DNA of 64,000 nt from Cristatella mucedo (taxonomy: Eukaryota; Bryozoa; Phylactolaemata; Cristatellidae). Location of the stretch: NCBI GenBank assembly GCA_009760855.2, contig WPIO01000245.1, positions 142,380-206,379 on the forward strand, given 5' to 3'. The translations under genes were made by a program, and so were the position numbers. A model generated the notes under the pieces. That model had not been told where the DNA came from. It ran no database searches and worked only from the letters and a program-made list of their open reading frames with translations. The stretch's first letter is position 1, and each line of letters opens with the position of its first letter. Below are positions 21,860-33,325 of this stretch, in pieces.

Positions 21860-22345
21860 TTGATTTCTCCATAATAACGTATTCCTCTGTTATCTTCGCT
21901 GTGAATATTTATGAGCTTTCCTCGAGAATGCTACACAAATCAGGACCTGCTTAGCATAAGGTGCGATGTTGCCATTAGTCGATACCTACCGGTGGCTTTC
22001 TTCAACGGGTCAATGAGAACCTTCCTGCATGTTGAGTTGGTCATATTAATAGTTCGGCTATCAAACCTACGAACCATAAGTTTAAAGCACTGATTATTAT
22101 TTCTTGCGGCAGTAGCCCACCCCTCGTGGCCTGAATATTGTTAAACGTCGACCGGCAGGCGTTACTAAGGTCTAACTCAAACTCGAAGGGCCCACGTCTG
22201 CCATGCCGGATACGCACCAACGTGATTGAAAGCCACTTCATCGCCAATGCCCAGTCGCTCAACAGCCTTTTGAATTCGGCCTACTAAATGTCCGCTCGCT
22301 AAATACCAAGGGGTTACCCATCCGCGATTAAGTGATCCAGGAGAA
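21860..22345 (+). mobile_element. Family B LINE, 5' UTR and ORF2 start
   Basis: 'tgcttagcataaggtgcgat' matches the 5' UTR of the copy at 12406-13090. From about 22060 the frame shows 'AIKPTNHKFKAL', then 'KRRPAGVTK', then 'FGLLNVRSLNTKGLP' (start of the APE endonuclease), with a few stops and one frameshift. It stops at 22345, where a minus-strand B copy begins. Only the 5' end survives, which is rare because LINEs usually lose this part. Confidence 0.65.
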
Positions 22346-23900
22346 GCTGTGTAATGTAATGTATCTCCGTCTGTAACTCCACAAAGTCATAGAGACTGAG
22401 TGGGTGTTAGGCAGGAGAATTTTGTATAGCACACTCACAGCCTTATCGGCTTTCGGTACGCATTCGGTAGCCAACAGACTTCGTCTCACGCAACAAAGAG
22501 AAAGTGGGAAGCATAGAAAAGTCAGGGGAGCAGTTGAGGTAGCGAGTAGCATAGAAGTAGCAGCTCAGGACCGCCGAAAAGGAGGTGCGGTACTCGGCAG
22601 TTGGAGAGTAGTTGTCGTTACGTAAGAATTGCGAAGTGAGTTCCACAGTCTATGACCTGCAGAGCTAAAGCTTCTGTCGCCAACGGACTTTATGAGGAGG
22701 AACGAGACAGCTAATTTATTGTCAACAGGACCTGAGGGTCCAAACAGGCTGAAACTGATGCAGCAGTTTAGCTAGGTATGAAGGAGCCAAGCCGTTGCGA
22801 GCCTTGTGGGCTTGCATAAGAACTTGGCTCTTTATCCATAGGTGAACCGGAAACCGTCTGAGATCTTTTAGCAAAGGAGACACTTGCTCGAATTTCTGTC
22901 GACTTGACGACTAACCTTGCAGCCATGTAATAGTTCGCTGCAGTGGCCTAATAACTTTCTTTGGCAGCTCAGCCAAAAGGGAATTACAATAATCAAGCCA
23001 AGACAGAACTAGGGAGCTAGTTAAATTTTTTACAAGCAACAGTGGGAGACAGCTCCTAATCTTGGATAGGGATTGGATGTGTTGGCTAGCTGTAGAAGCA
23101 TGAAGCTTTTGAAATTAAGTCAGTTGTCGTAGACGAAACCTAAATTTCGAGCACGTGGTGAAGGTCGCACATTAGCATCACCTACTTGAAGAGCAAATCT
23201 GTTTAACCCAGTCATGAGCTTAAAGTGTCCCATGAGCAGCATTTCGGTTTTTATCGTCGTTCAATTTATTGATGTTTTCCGACATTCAGTATTGAATATC
23301 GGCAAGGCAAGCGTTCGGTTTCTTAGTTGCCGCAACATATTTTGACGGTTTGAATGACAAATATAACTGAGTATCGTCAGCATAGAAGTAATATCCTATT
23401 CCAGAGGCCTTAATCAATTTTCCCAGAGGTTGTGTATACATGGAGAACAGCAAGGGACCGAGTACAGAACCTTGAGGGACTCCACAGGTGATCCTGGTGT
23501 GTGTGTGACCTGACCCCCATGTGATCATGATCACTTAAGTACGACGTAAACCACGCCAGTGTTTTTTCTGCCAATCCGATCGTTGTTCTTAATCTTTCGA
23601 GCGGAACTTCGTAATCAGTGGGGTCGAAGGCAGCTGACAAATCTAGCAAAGCAAGGGCAGTGACATTTCCGTCGTCATTGCCGCGTAGAATGTCTTTGTT
23701 GACACGGAGGAGAGCTTATGTCTTTGTTGACACGGAAGAGAGCAGTTTCAATGGAGTGCTGCCTCTTGAACCCTGATTGAAATGTTTCTTAAATGTCATT
23801 TGAATCAATGTGTTCAACCAGCTACTCAGCAACTGTTTTCAAGAATCTCCGAAAAGAATGGAAGACGGTAAAAAGATAGTTTGAGAGGACCTCTGTGGCT
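22346..23900 (-). mobile_element. Family B LINE, RT-to-3'-end copy
   Basis: The (ATTAC)n end and 3' UTR begin at 22346 ('gtaatgtaatgtatctccgt'). Leftward reading gives decayed C-terminal codons (22350-23240) and then RT: '[15 protein letters not shown]' (about 23360), '[14 protein letters not shown]' (about 23480) and 'LDLSAAFDPTDYE' (about 23640). It contains several frameshifts. A 28-bp segment is tandemly duplicated at about 23690-23745 ('tgtctttgttgacacgg' twice). Confidence 0.8.
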
Positions 23901-23925
23901 AATCCAGGCTTTTTGGGCTTGGGGA

Positions 23926-24013
23926 TTAGCAGAGAGAGAGAGAGCAAGATAGAGAGAGGGTGAGAGAGATAGAGATGGAGGGAGAGAGAGAGGGAGGGAG
24001 GGAGAGAGAGAGA

Positions 24014-24105
<92 letters not shown>
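23926..24105 (+). repeat. Long (GA)n microsatellite
   Basis: About 180 bp of GA repeats, interrupted in the first half and pure in the last 80 bp. It translates on the minus strand as a Ser-Leu run, which is not a gene. Confidence 0.95.
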
Positions 24106-24107
<2 letters not shown>

Positions 24108-24429
24108 TTGCTGATGCTAGGTCCTGAGCTTTGGATAACGTTCATCACTTGAGAATCGAACAATATTAACAATTCTCATATGTCAGTGGTTCCTTTAAGA
24201 AATGTGTTTATGAAACTATGCTTGCAGTTGTATTATAATATGTTTCTGATCTGATGTATATTACTTCCATTATTTGTCTATAATATTTGATAGTGAGAGA
24301 GTAGTGACTAAAAGAGTGCTATTTCAAGGCCTGAGTGTTATATCGATTTAAAACTGTTCTCAGGCGATCATAAATTGGTTATATATGCTATAAGTACGAA
24401 AGTATAAGATTTTGAATTAAGTAATCTGA
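24106..24429. other. No recognisable feature
   Basis: AT-rich unique sequence. Confidence 0.4.
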
Positions 24430-24740
24430 TTGCACCTGCCGGTAGGTCAGCTAGCAGCGAGTTACAGAAGTCAAGACAGGAAGTCACAAATCAATGGATC
24501 AACTTGGACCTGGTGTCCATATCTAAAGAAGCTCGAATTTTAGCAGTGTTGTGTAGTTGAAAAAAGGGAGACTTGATTGTAAAGCTGACTTGGTCGTCTA
24601 ACGAGAGATCACTTTGAAAAACTACACTTACATTTTGAGTCGATTAAACAGTAGATATGCCGACAGAGCCTATTTCGAGCTTTAGCATTTCCAATTTCTG
24701 AATCACGATGATTTCTTCCCATAAATAATAAGGTAATTTT
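24430..24740 (-). mobile_element. Family A LINE internal fragment
   Basis: Matches the RT/thumb region on the minus strand ('aagtcaagacaggaagtcac', 'gtcgtctaacgagagatcac', 'ccaatttctgaatcac'). Both the 3' tail and the 5' part are missing. Confidence 0.7.
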
Positions 24741-24837
24741 AATAATTAAATTTCTTTCTAATGGATTTAAAGTTGTTAACCTTGCAAACGTTAAACCTCC
24801 CAGACTGTCCAGTCTCACTGATAATAATTTATTTACA

Positions 24838-24940
24838 GCGATTTGGGTATGTGGTTTTGTGTGTATTTGTGTGTGTTTGTGGGCGTGTGAGAGCACGTAT
24901 GTGTTTGCGTGTGTGATTGTGTGTGTTTGTGTATCTAAAT
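24838..24940 (+). repeat. Imperfect (TG)n microsatellite
   Basis: GTGTGTTT/GTGTGTATTT units over about 100 bp. Confidence 0.85.
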
Positions 24941-24944
24941 AATA

Positions 24945-25975
24945 ACAGTAAAAACAAAAATACACTTGATTCAGCACCATTAGATAACTCAATCTTATTC
25001 TCGACGCATTACATTTGGTGCACAGGAAACAAGATCGAATGATGAGTGGTATCATGCTTCCTTAACAAAATTTATAACATGGTTATAGTTAGCATGCACA
25101 TGGTCAGCTCACCAATGAGGTTAGTGACAGCATACATCAGTGTCAACATGCATAAGCACATAAAGGACGAATCAGGGGGACCCACTAAATGCTGTCATAC
25201 TTATGCGTTTTTTATTTTTTTCTGATGTGGTCGAGTCAGGGGAAGTCGTGATGCAAGTCGGGAGCCAGATCCTGGCTTTGAGAGCAAATCAAATGAAGGC
25301 TCGGTCTCCAAAGGGTTTGAGATTCGTGCAAAGTATAGGTAAAAACTTAACTTTTTAAAAGCAGGCGGTACGATGCTTTGGCTGGAGGGCAAGTATATCT
25401 GAAGGTTGGCTGGAACGAAATAAAGAAGGGAATAAAAGTGAGTGACACGACCTTGAAGTATTTGCGATTCTTGTATGGGAGCCAGTGCATGTCAGCTAGA
25501 AATGGTGTGTTGCGGCTAGTGCTAACATCACGACAGACAAGCCTAGTTGCAGAGTTTTGTGCGAGCTGTAAGCGCCTGATTGCACGTGCCTGTAGTCCAG
25601 CAAGGGGCAGTTTATGCAACAGAAATCAAGATGGGAATTCCAAAATGCATGAACAAGCTTGGACGTGTCATCCCTCTCTAAAAAACTCCGAATTTTAGAA
25701 ATGTTTGATAGTTTAAAGTAAGTAGAGTTAACTGAGGAGCTGATGTCGTTGTCTATCAAAAATTCACTTAGGTACATGGCACCTATATTTCAAGCAGATT
25801 CAACTGGAGATATGCTGGCAGAGCCGATGTTAAACACGAGCCTTTAAAATATTTGAATCAAACTTGACTCGACCTAATTAGAAAGTTAATACTTGCATCA
25901 TTAGATTTAGGAAAATTTGCTAACATCTATGTGTGGATATCGTCAATACACGCAGGAAGGGAATTGAGAGTCTTC
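24945..25975 (-). mobile_element. Family A LINE, old RT-to-tail copy
   Basis: Decayed tail at 24958-25010 ('cacttgattcagcaccatta'), 3' UTR, then C-terminal and thumb regions on the minus strand to about 25975. Frames are broken repeatedly. It meets the plus-strand piece at 25976 head to head. Confidence 0.7.
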
Positions 25976-26285
25976 GACGTTCACTGCAATAAATCATTCG
26001 ACGCCTTTAGCACCGAATGTTGTGCATCGACTGATTCACTTCTCTTGAAGCTGATGTGCATGGCCCTTCACATCACTTCATGGCTGGTCACACACTTGAC
26101 CACATTTTTCTCCTTCAACTGCATGTTGCGATTACCAATCATTACCACATACTGCTTATCCGGTCAGCTACAGATATCATTAGTTGTACAATGTGTGCCT
26201 TCTCATTCTCCTCTAAAATCACATGTAAATTGCAATACCTCAAACCCTTTGAAGGCGATGCTGTCCGTGCGAGATCCTCCCCTCA
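25976..26285 (+). mobile_element. Family A LINE endonuclease fragment
   Basis: The plus strand matches the region from 'DFNVHFDN' through 'GHTLDHIF' to 'LSGQLQIS' (family LSDHMQIS; the catalytic Asp-His is lost) and 'KPFEGDAVRA'. It is probably the 5' part of the same old element as 26601-27437. Confidence 0.6.
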
Positions 26286-26600
26286 AGCATTAGTTCTGAA
26301 AGTCCTGGACTGTGGACCTCGCTTCCACAATTCTTACACGACAACTGCTCTCCTTCTACCGATTATGGCTCATTCTTTTCAGTGGTCCTGAGCAGCTACT
26401 TTCATGCTATTCGCTACCTCAACTGCTCTCCCAACTCTGCTATGCTTCCCACTTTCTCTTCTTCGTGTGAGACAAAATCTGTTGTCTACCAAATACAAAC
26501 TGAAAGCCGCTTAGGCTGTGAGTGGGCTATACAAAACTCTCCTGCATAACACCCAAATGGTCTTTATAACTTTGTGAAGTTACAGACGGAGATACATAGA
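26286..26600 (+). mobile_element. Family B LINE, 3' end fragment
   Basis: 'gtggacctcgcttccacaat' through the last ORF2 codons ('cgcttaggctgtgagtgggc') and the 3' UTR to 'gagatacatagatacacata'. It is flanked on both sides by family A, so it was probably inserted into the older A element. Confidence 0.7.
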
Positions 26601-27437
26601 TACACATACAGATTCAGGATTTCTTTGGTTGTACAATGACCTACTTAGGAAAGCAGACATGGGTCGAGTATCTGTGCTTGTTTTTCTTTGTTCGCTGGTC
26701 TTTGTTTCTTTGTTTGCTTTTGGCTCTTTGGCACGAGATGTCAGCAGCATTTGCAATCGATCACAAAGTTCTTCTCGAGTGGTTCTCATTTCTCCCGGGA
26801 ATCACTGGCAATTGTCTGCAACTGTTCAGATACTGTTTTAGAGAGAGAGACACCGGAGTATTTACGTAAATGGATCAATATTATCCGATGTACCTCTGAA
26901 AAATGGGGTACCTCAGGACTCCATTCTAGGTCCGGTTTTTTCACGGTCTATACTCTATCTCTTGCCGATGTGATTGCCAAGAAAAATCTAGGCTTTCACT
27001 TTAATGCTAATGACACTCAGTTGTACCTTTACTTTAATCCCTCCAAACCTTCGAGCTCCTCAAATTCTCTCAACTCCCTTGATGCATGTTTTGATGACAT
27101 CCCCAGATAGATTGCCAAATGTTTTGTTAAATTAAATTATGATAACACTAACTTACTATTTATGGGCAAATAAAGTGTGATTCAAAAATTGGAAAGAATA
27201 ACTCTCAAATTTGGCTGTGCAATAATATGTCCTGTCGAATCTGCACGAATTGTAGGTGACATGTTCCAAAGTGACATTTCGTCGGACGAACACATCTGCT
27301 CGACAATCAAGTCTGCCTAATCTCAGCTTCATGACATTGCTAAAATTAAGGGTTATTCAGATAAGCCTACACAATCTATGTCGGTCCTTGCATTTTCGAC
27401 ATCTCATCGTGACTTCCGTAACTCACTAATTGCTTGA
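26601..27437 (+). mobile_element. Family A LINE, old RT fragment, left half
   Basis: Starts at the 'YNDLLRKADMGRVS' region, contains traces of 'FDTIDHK', 'LKNGVPQDSILGP' and 'FNANDTQLYLYF' (the YADD box has become NAND), and breaks off at 27437 within the thumb region. The matching continuation is found at 30900, beyond a younger A element. Confidence 0.75.
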
Positions 27438-27693
27438 TTGTTTTTGACCGTAGCGCGTAAGAAATTACGTGCCTATGGACATTTAAACGCTTATCGCTTC
27501 GGGCTGCTGGGTCTCCCACGCCGGCGGCAGCATTAGCTACGCCAGCGGCTAGTAACCTACTTGTTAGTTATGGTCGTCAGCAGCTGCTATCGCTTCGTCA
27601 TCGTATATCAAATGCATTCCTAGATATTAATGTTGTTGCTAAGATTCATGAACTATGCATTAACAAAAGGAAAGCACCCAGTAGCTGCCGTGG

Positions 27694-30668
27694 TGGCCGG
27701 AACCGCAGCTTAGACGCTGCTCGTTTGGTATTCCTAGCATTGTCTCGAACCGCTTAGCACGCTCCCCCGCATGCGTCACTGTAAATCTCTCAAACTTAGT
27801 GGTCATCAGGCCTGTTGTAACCCAATCGGCCAGACTTTACGCTTGCCTTTGGAATCCTCGCTCAATGTGCAATAAACCTCTAGTAATAAACGACCTTATT
27901 TCAGAAAATGGTATCGACCTGCTCGTCCTAACTGAAATTTGGCTGAAATCGATAAACTGCCCGACAATTAAAGACGCTACTCCATCTGGTTTCACGTTCT
28001 TTCACACCCCTAGATCAATCAAAGCTGGAGGTGGAGTTGCTATAATCGTGCGCTCGAAATTCAACTTCAAGCCATTTGCGGTACCCTCGAAGCAGTCTTT
28101 TGAATCAATTGTCCTGGTCTCACCCGAAAACAAGCTACCGATAGTGGCAGTAGTCTATCGCCCACCAGGTACCAAATCCTCCTTTATCTCAGATTTCTCC
28201 GATCTCATTTCGATTCTGTGTGCAAGAAATCGATCCTTCCTCGTAATGGGTGATTTCAACGTTCACTTTGATAACTTATCTGAGGCTTTCAGCACCGAAA
28301 TTCGTACATTGACAGACTCATTATCTCTTGTGACTCATGTGCATGGCCCTACCCACATCAAGGGTCACACACACTCGACCAAATTTTCTCATATAACTGC
28401 ACTTTGTCATCACCTGTTATCACCAAATCCTGCTTATCTGACCACATGCAGATCTCATTCAATCTACAGTGTGTGCCCACATTCTCCTCTAAAATAACCT
28501 GTGAATCGCGAAACCTCAAGACCCTTGACATCGATGCTGTCCGTGCGAGCATATCTGCTTCACCTTTGCTGCTCAGTCCTCCCTCCGATCTGTCATCACT
28601 GGTAGATTGCTACAACACGACACTAGCTGACACGCTCGACGAGTTTGCACCTTTGACAAAGCGCACTGTACGCCCCCGCCCAGACGGCCTATGGTTTACC
28701 ACAGACATTAAACTAGCCAAGTCTACTAAACGAAAGCTTGAAAAGGCATACAAAAGATCCGGACTAACTGTCCATCGACAGGCATATGAGGACTACTGTA
28801 GGTCGTACCAATCGATCCTAGCAAAGGCTAAGTCTAGCTTCTATAGAAACATTGTTGAATCACGGATGCACTATCCAAAAATGCTGATGTCGACGATAAA
28901 CCATCTCCTCAACCGTTGCCAGGTTAGCTCCTTACCTGATGATCCTTGTGATGATCTAGCCGATCGCTTCTCTCGATTCTTTGTGCAGAAGATAGACAAA
29001 ATCAGGGAATCCATCCCTGCGATGACAACCTTCCCACTAGAATGCTGTTCCTCGGTTCCTGGCTGCGCCTCAATGTCTGCATTTAAACAGGTCACTAGTG
29101 ATGTAGTCCTAAAGCTCGTATCTCAATCAAAGAAGACAACAAGTCCACTGGACCCTATTCCCACTGTCCTGCTCCTACGTTGCATTGATCTGCTGCTGCC
29201 ATGCATAACCAACATCATTAATATGTCATTAGCCTCAGGTCAGGTCCCAGCACCTTTCAAAAAAGCTGTAGTCAGGCCACTTCTCAAGAAAGCTACACTA
29301 GACCAAGAGAACTTAAGCAACTACCGCCCAGTCTCCCTTCTACCATTCCTATCAAAGACACTGGAACGGGTCGTGGCAGACCAGCTGAACTCGTATACCG
29401 AGACCTCACACTTTGCTAGTAAGTTCTAGTCTGGCTTTAGAGCTAATCGTTCCACAGAGTCAGCATTGCTTCGGGTATACAACGACCTACTTAGGAATGC
29501 AGACATGGGTAGAGTGTCTCTTCTTGTTTTGCTCGATATTTCGGCAGCTTTTGATACCATCGATCACAAAGTACTTCTAGAGCGCCTCTCATCTCGCCTG
29601 GGCATCACTGGCACTGCTCTGCAGTGGTTCAGGTCCTATCTCAGTGGGAGACTCCAGAGTGTTGACGTGAATGGACAAAGATCATCTGAAGTACCTCTAA
29701 AATATGGAGTACCTCAGTGCTCTGTGCTAGGTCCAGTCCTTTTCACCGTTTATACTCTCCCTCTCGCTGACGTGATTGCCAAGCACAATCTAGGCTTTCA
29801 CTTCTATGCGGATGACACTCAGTTGTACCTTTGCTTTGATCCCTCCCAGCCTTCGAGCACCTCAGATTCTCTCAACTCACTTGCTGCATGCATTGATGAC
29901 ATCCGATCATGGATGGCAGCAAATTTTCTAAAACTAAACGATGATAAAACTAACTTACTAGTTATGGGCAAACCTAGTGTTATTCAGAAATTGGAAAGGC
30001 TGACTTTCAAAATTGGCTCTGCCAGCATATCTCCAGCTGAATCAGCTCGAAATCTAGGTGTCATATTCCAAAGCGACCTCTCGTTAGACGACCACATCAG
30101 CTCCACAGTCAAATCAGCCTATTTTCAGCTTCGTAACATTGCTAAAATTAGGGCTTGTTTAGATATGGACACCACGTCCAAGTTGGTCCATGCATTCGTG
30201 ACATCTCGTCTCGACTTCTGCAACTCACTGCTTACTGGCCTACCAGCATGTGCGATCAGGCGATTGCAGCTGGTGCAAAACTCTGCAGCTAGGCTTGTCT
30301 GTCGTGAGCATCGCAGTTGCCACATTGCTCCACTTCTCGCCGACCTGCACTGGTTACCAGTGAAGCAACGGATTGACTTCAAGGTTTTGTCGCTCACTTT
30401 TAGGTCTCTTCATTCTATGGCTCCAGCCTATCTTTCAGATATACTACCCCATCAGGGAAAGCATCGTACCACTCGCTTTTCGGAATCCAACAGTCTAGAA
30501 ATACCTCGTACAAACCTTAAATCCTTTGGAGACCGTGCATTTAGCTCGTATGCTCCCACAGCCTGGAACTCCCTCCCGACCTGCATCAGAACATCCCCTG
30601 ACCTGACCACATTTAAAAGAAACTTAAAAACATACCTATTTAGGACTGCATTTAGTGGGTCCTTGTGA
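27694..30668 (+). pseudogene. Family A ORF2, nearly intact (two frameshifts, one stop)
   Basis: Endonuclease: 'WNPRSMCNKP' and 'DLLVLTEIWL' (catalytic Glu) at about 27850-27950, 'MGDFNVHFDN' at 28248, and 'LSDHMQISF' at 28435. RT: 'SAAFDTIDHK' at about 29548 and '[10 protein letters not shown]' with YADD at 29805-29816. The usual 'PQGSVLGP' reads PQCSVLGP here. The C-terminal end is '[10 protein letters not shown]' with TGA at 30666-30668. Lesions: a shift between the N-terminal region (frame 2) and endonuclease (frame 1) at about 27700-27755; an extra CA in a CA run at about 28366-28375; and TAG at 29427-29429 where the sister copy has CAG. Confidence 0.85.
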
Positions 30669-30833
30669 TTCGTCCTCGATGTGCTTATGCGTGCTGACAC
30701 TGTTCATGCTGCCACTAACCACATTTGCATGCTGACCCAGTGCATGTAACCCCTAACCATGTTATTCATTTTGTTTGTTTTTCAAGCATGATTTTACTTA
30801 CTATTCTATTGCGTATCACTTTGCAGCAAATGT

Positions 30834-30873
30834 AAAGCGCCTAGAAAGAGATTAAGTTCTCTGAGGGCGCTTT
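30834..30873 (+). repeat. 3' stem-loop of family A LINE RNA
   Basis: AAAGCGCC (30834-30841) pairs perfectly with GGCGCTTT (30866-30873). Inside, AGAGA (30847-30851) pairs with TCTCT (30858-30862). Most A copies and the SINE copies keep this layout. In L2-type LINEs, a 3' stem-loop is the recognition site for the element's own RT. Confidence 0.7.
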
Positions 30874-30899
30874 ATCAAGTGCAATGTTATTATTGTCAA

Positions 30900-31550
30900 T
30901 CAGTGCTTGCAATCAGGCTCTTACAGCTGCTGCCAAACTCCTCAGCTAGGCCTATTAACCGTGAGCTTCACAGTTACTATTTTAACAAGTTCTTGTCAAC
31001 CTACCCTTGCTAACAGTCAAGCAACGGATTGACTTCATGGGTTTATCGCTCTGATTTAGGTCCCTTCATGCTATGATTCCAGTCTACCTCTAAGGCCTTG
31101 TCGCCTGCCAGGCTTAGCATTGCCTCACCTGCTTTTCGGAGTCGATGGGTTTACCTATTCCTCGTCCAAACACTCAAATCCTTTAAAGACTGTATTCTTT
31201 CTTAGGCTCCCAAAGCCTAGAGCTCACACCCGACTTGCGTCATGCCATCCCCCGACTTCACTACATTAAAAAAGAACTTAAAAAGTCGTATATTTATGAC
31301 AGTGTTTAGCTGTTCCTTGTGATTTATGCTTAATGTGCTTATATGTGCTGACGCTGTGGTACGTTTCCAGTAGTGGCTCTCGCATGCTGACATTGTGCAA
31401 GTCACAGCTAACCATATTATTGTTATTGGTTATCATGTACGATCCCACAAAAATTTAATCGGAATTCCTCTGCAGCAAATGTAAAGCACCTAGAAAGATA
31501 TTGACTTATCCTAAGGGTGCTACACTAATATTATTATTATTATACTGCAT
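30900..31550 (+). mobile_element. Family A LINE, old copy, right half
   Basis: Resumes at 'cttgcaatcaggctctta' (the '[11 protein letters not shown]' codons), almost exactly where 27437 stopped. It continues through the C-terminal domain to a decayed tail and ATTATTATTATT at 31530-31542. Together with 26601-27437 it forms one older element split by the copy at 27438-30899. Confidence 0.75.
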
Positions 31551-31595
31551 TGAAAACCTAATTAGGTTTTTCCGAGACTAAATAAGCAAACCTCG

Positions 31596-31598
<3 letters not shown>

Positions 31599-31635
<37 letters not shown>

Positions 31636-31645
31636 TAGATAGATA
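31599..31645 (+). repeat. (AT)n microsatellite
   Basis: About 36 bp of pure AT followed by GATA units. Confidence 0.95.
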
Positions 31646-33085
31646 TGATGATGATTATGAATATATCTATGACATACATAATTTTATCAAGTATCGAACT
31701 ATTGTTCTTAGAATTTATAAAGTTTGAAATTGTCGATATAGTAGTCTAGAGAATTTATAATTCATATGTAACGGCTTAATAAATTATATTAATTTCGTAG
31801 CAGTCCTTAAGGTACTTTGCTTTAACACAAATGCAGGACCTTAAAAATTTCTTTTCAATGCAAAGGCTTGGCAGATATAAGTGAAACTACTGCCTTTAAA
31901 CACGGATTCCGAAATGTTAAAGCCTCACTGATGCAAGGAGATGTGTCGTGATATGATATGAGCTCGTACGAAAAGTGAAGTGAGAAAACAATGCAACACG
32001 CCTCGTCCGTTAATAAACAACCCGAGTACTTGAATTATGGCCGTAGCCTCGAAAGTACCTGAATAGCCAAATTAATGCGCCACCTGAATTCATAGATAAG
32101 CGACTGAACGCAATTTGTGATCTCTCCAAATATTCTTAACCAGTAAGACATATCTCCTTGTCGGGCATCTTGTATCGGTAAAATTGAAGAATTAATTTTT
32201 CCCCGGGAGATGGCGGCTAAAGTTGTCAAGGAGGCTGCAGGGATGTCGTTTACATACTTTACTGCTAAGCTATATACAGCCCACGGTTAAGAATAATAGG
32301 ATGTACTACATTTCTAGTGATGGCTATGAAAGCTTACAATGCGGCAGTAATTCAACTATTTAGTCAAAACTATGAATTAGGCATTTAACTGCAGTCAAAT
32401 TTGAACTCTAAAGGATAGCCGACCATGCCGAGATGGCTTGTATGAACCCTCCTTAGCACAAATAATTGGCACCATAATACGTGTTTACTCAATTCATAAC
32501 CATTGTTATACATGCACGGTGAGAACTAGCAGTGGAACTTTTCTTCTAACGAACCCTAAAATAAAATTATTTCAGTGATAGAGATGCAAGGCCAGTTTTT
32601 CTAAAATAGTTTCTCAACCAGGCGGCTATACTTACTACCAACTGTCAAGGTCGTGACATTTTCGATAGCTTCGCAAAGACTAAATATATTGCTTTATGTG
32701 TGAATGCAACCAAAGAGCTAGAAAAGTATGCAGCTATTGAATTTGTATTCACTTAATAACAATATAGAGACATTTTATGTGACGACTAGATGAGGAAGCT
32801 TTCTTTGTAATGCAACAACAAATAAGCTTGAGATTCATAAGGATGCATGCATTTCTAGCAGTTTTTAGGTGGTTCAATCAATGCAAACATCGAGAAATAT
32901 TCGAGTTTGAATTTTACCTTATGGTTTAGTGTTTCAGATATGCATGAACTTTGTTTGAATAAGAAGACGCTGACAAAATAATTATGAGTAGTAACAATAC
33001 ATATATGAGGCATACACATACTCAAAAGTTATGCATGTTGTTCATTTAGCAGGCAACTGCTAACCATTTGGTCCTGCTTCCTTTT
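31646..33085. other. No recognisable gene or repeat
   Basis: AT-rich unique-looking DNA of 1.4 kb. A 64-codon minus-strand frame (32035-32229) has no recognised family. Confidence 0.4.
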
Positions 33086-33325
33086 CAACAACTGCATATG
33101 TGTTTATGCAAGCTGATACTGTGCTTGCTGCCACGAATCACACTTTCATGCTGACTCTGTGCATGTCACCCAAGCCGTTCAGTTCTTGTTGTTTACTGGG
33201 CATGCTACTACTATCCATATCAAAGTGCTTTATTTGCAGCAAAGTTAAATCACCTAGAAAGAGATTGAGTTCTCTGAGCAAGCTTGTCAAGCGCATTGTT
33301 ATTATTATCATTATTATTATTATTG
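33086..33325 (+). mobile_element. Family A LINE, tail-only fragment
   Basis: 3' UTR ('atgctgactctgtgcatgtc') and tail ('cctagaaagagattgagttc') with an ATT-rich end at 33298-33325. 5' truncated to 240 bp. Confidence 0.8.

Larger units (their letters stand above)
27438..30899 (+). mobile_element. Family A LINE, best near-full-length copy
   Basis: About 3.46 kb. The 5' part (27438-27760) carries the ORF2 N-terminal region, including 'YGRQQLLSLRHRISNAF' in frame 2 and a basic patch ('NKRKAPSS', 'RGGRNR'). Endonuclease, linker, RT and C-terminal domain follow. The 3' UTR contains 'gctgacactgttcatgctgc', the stem-loop at 30834-30873 and a short (ATT) end. Its 3' end is intact and it interrupts an older A copy (26601-27437 plus 30900-31550), so it inserted later, in the same orientation. 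Confidence 0.9.

Noticed and set aside
23822-24172. 116-codon Ser-Leu repeat frame
   Set aside because: It is the translation of a GA microsatellite.
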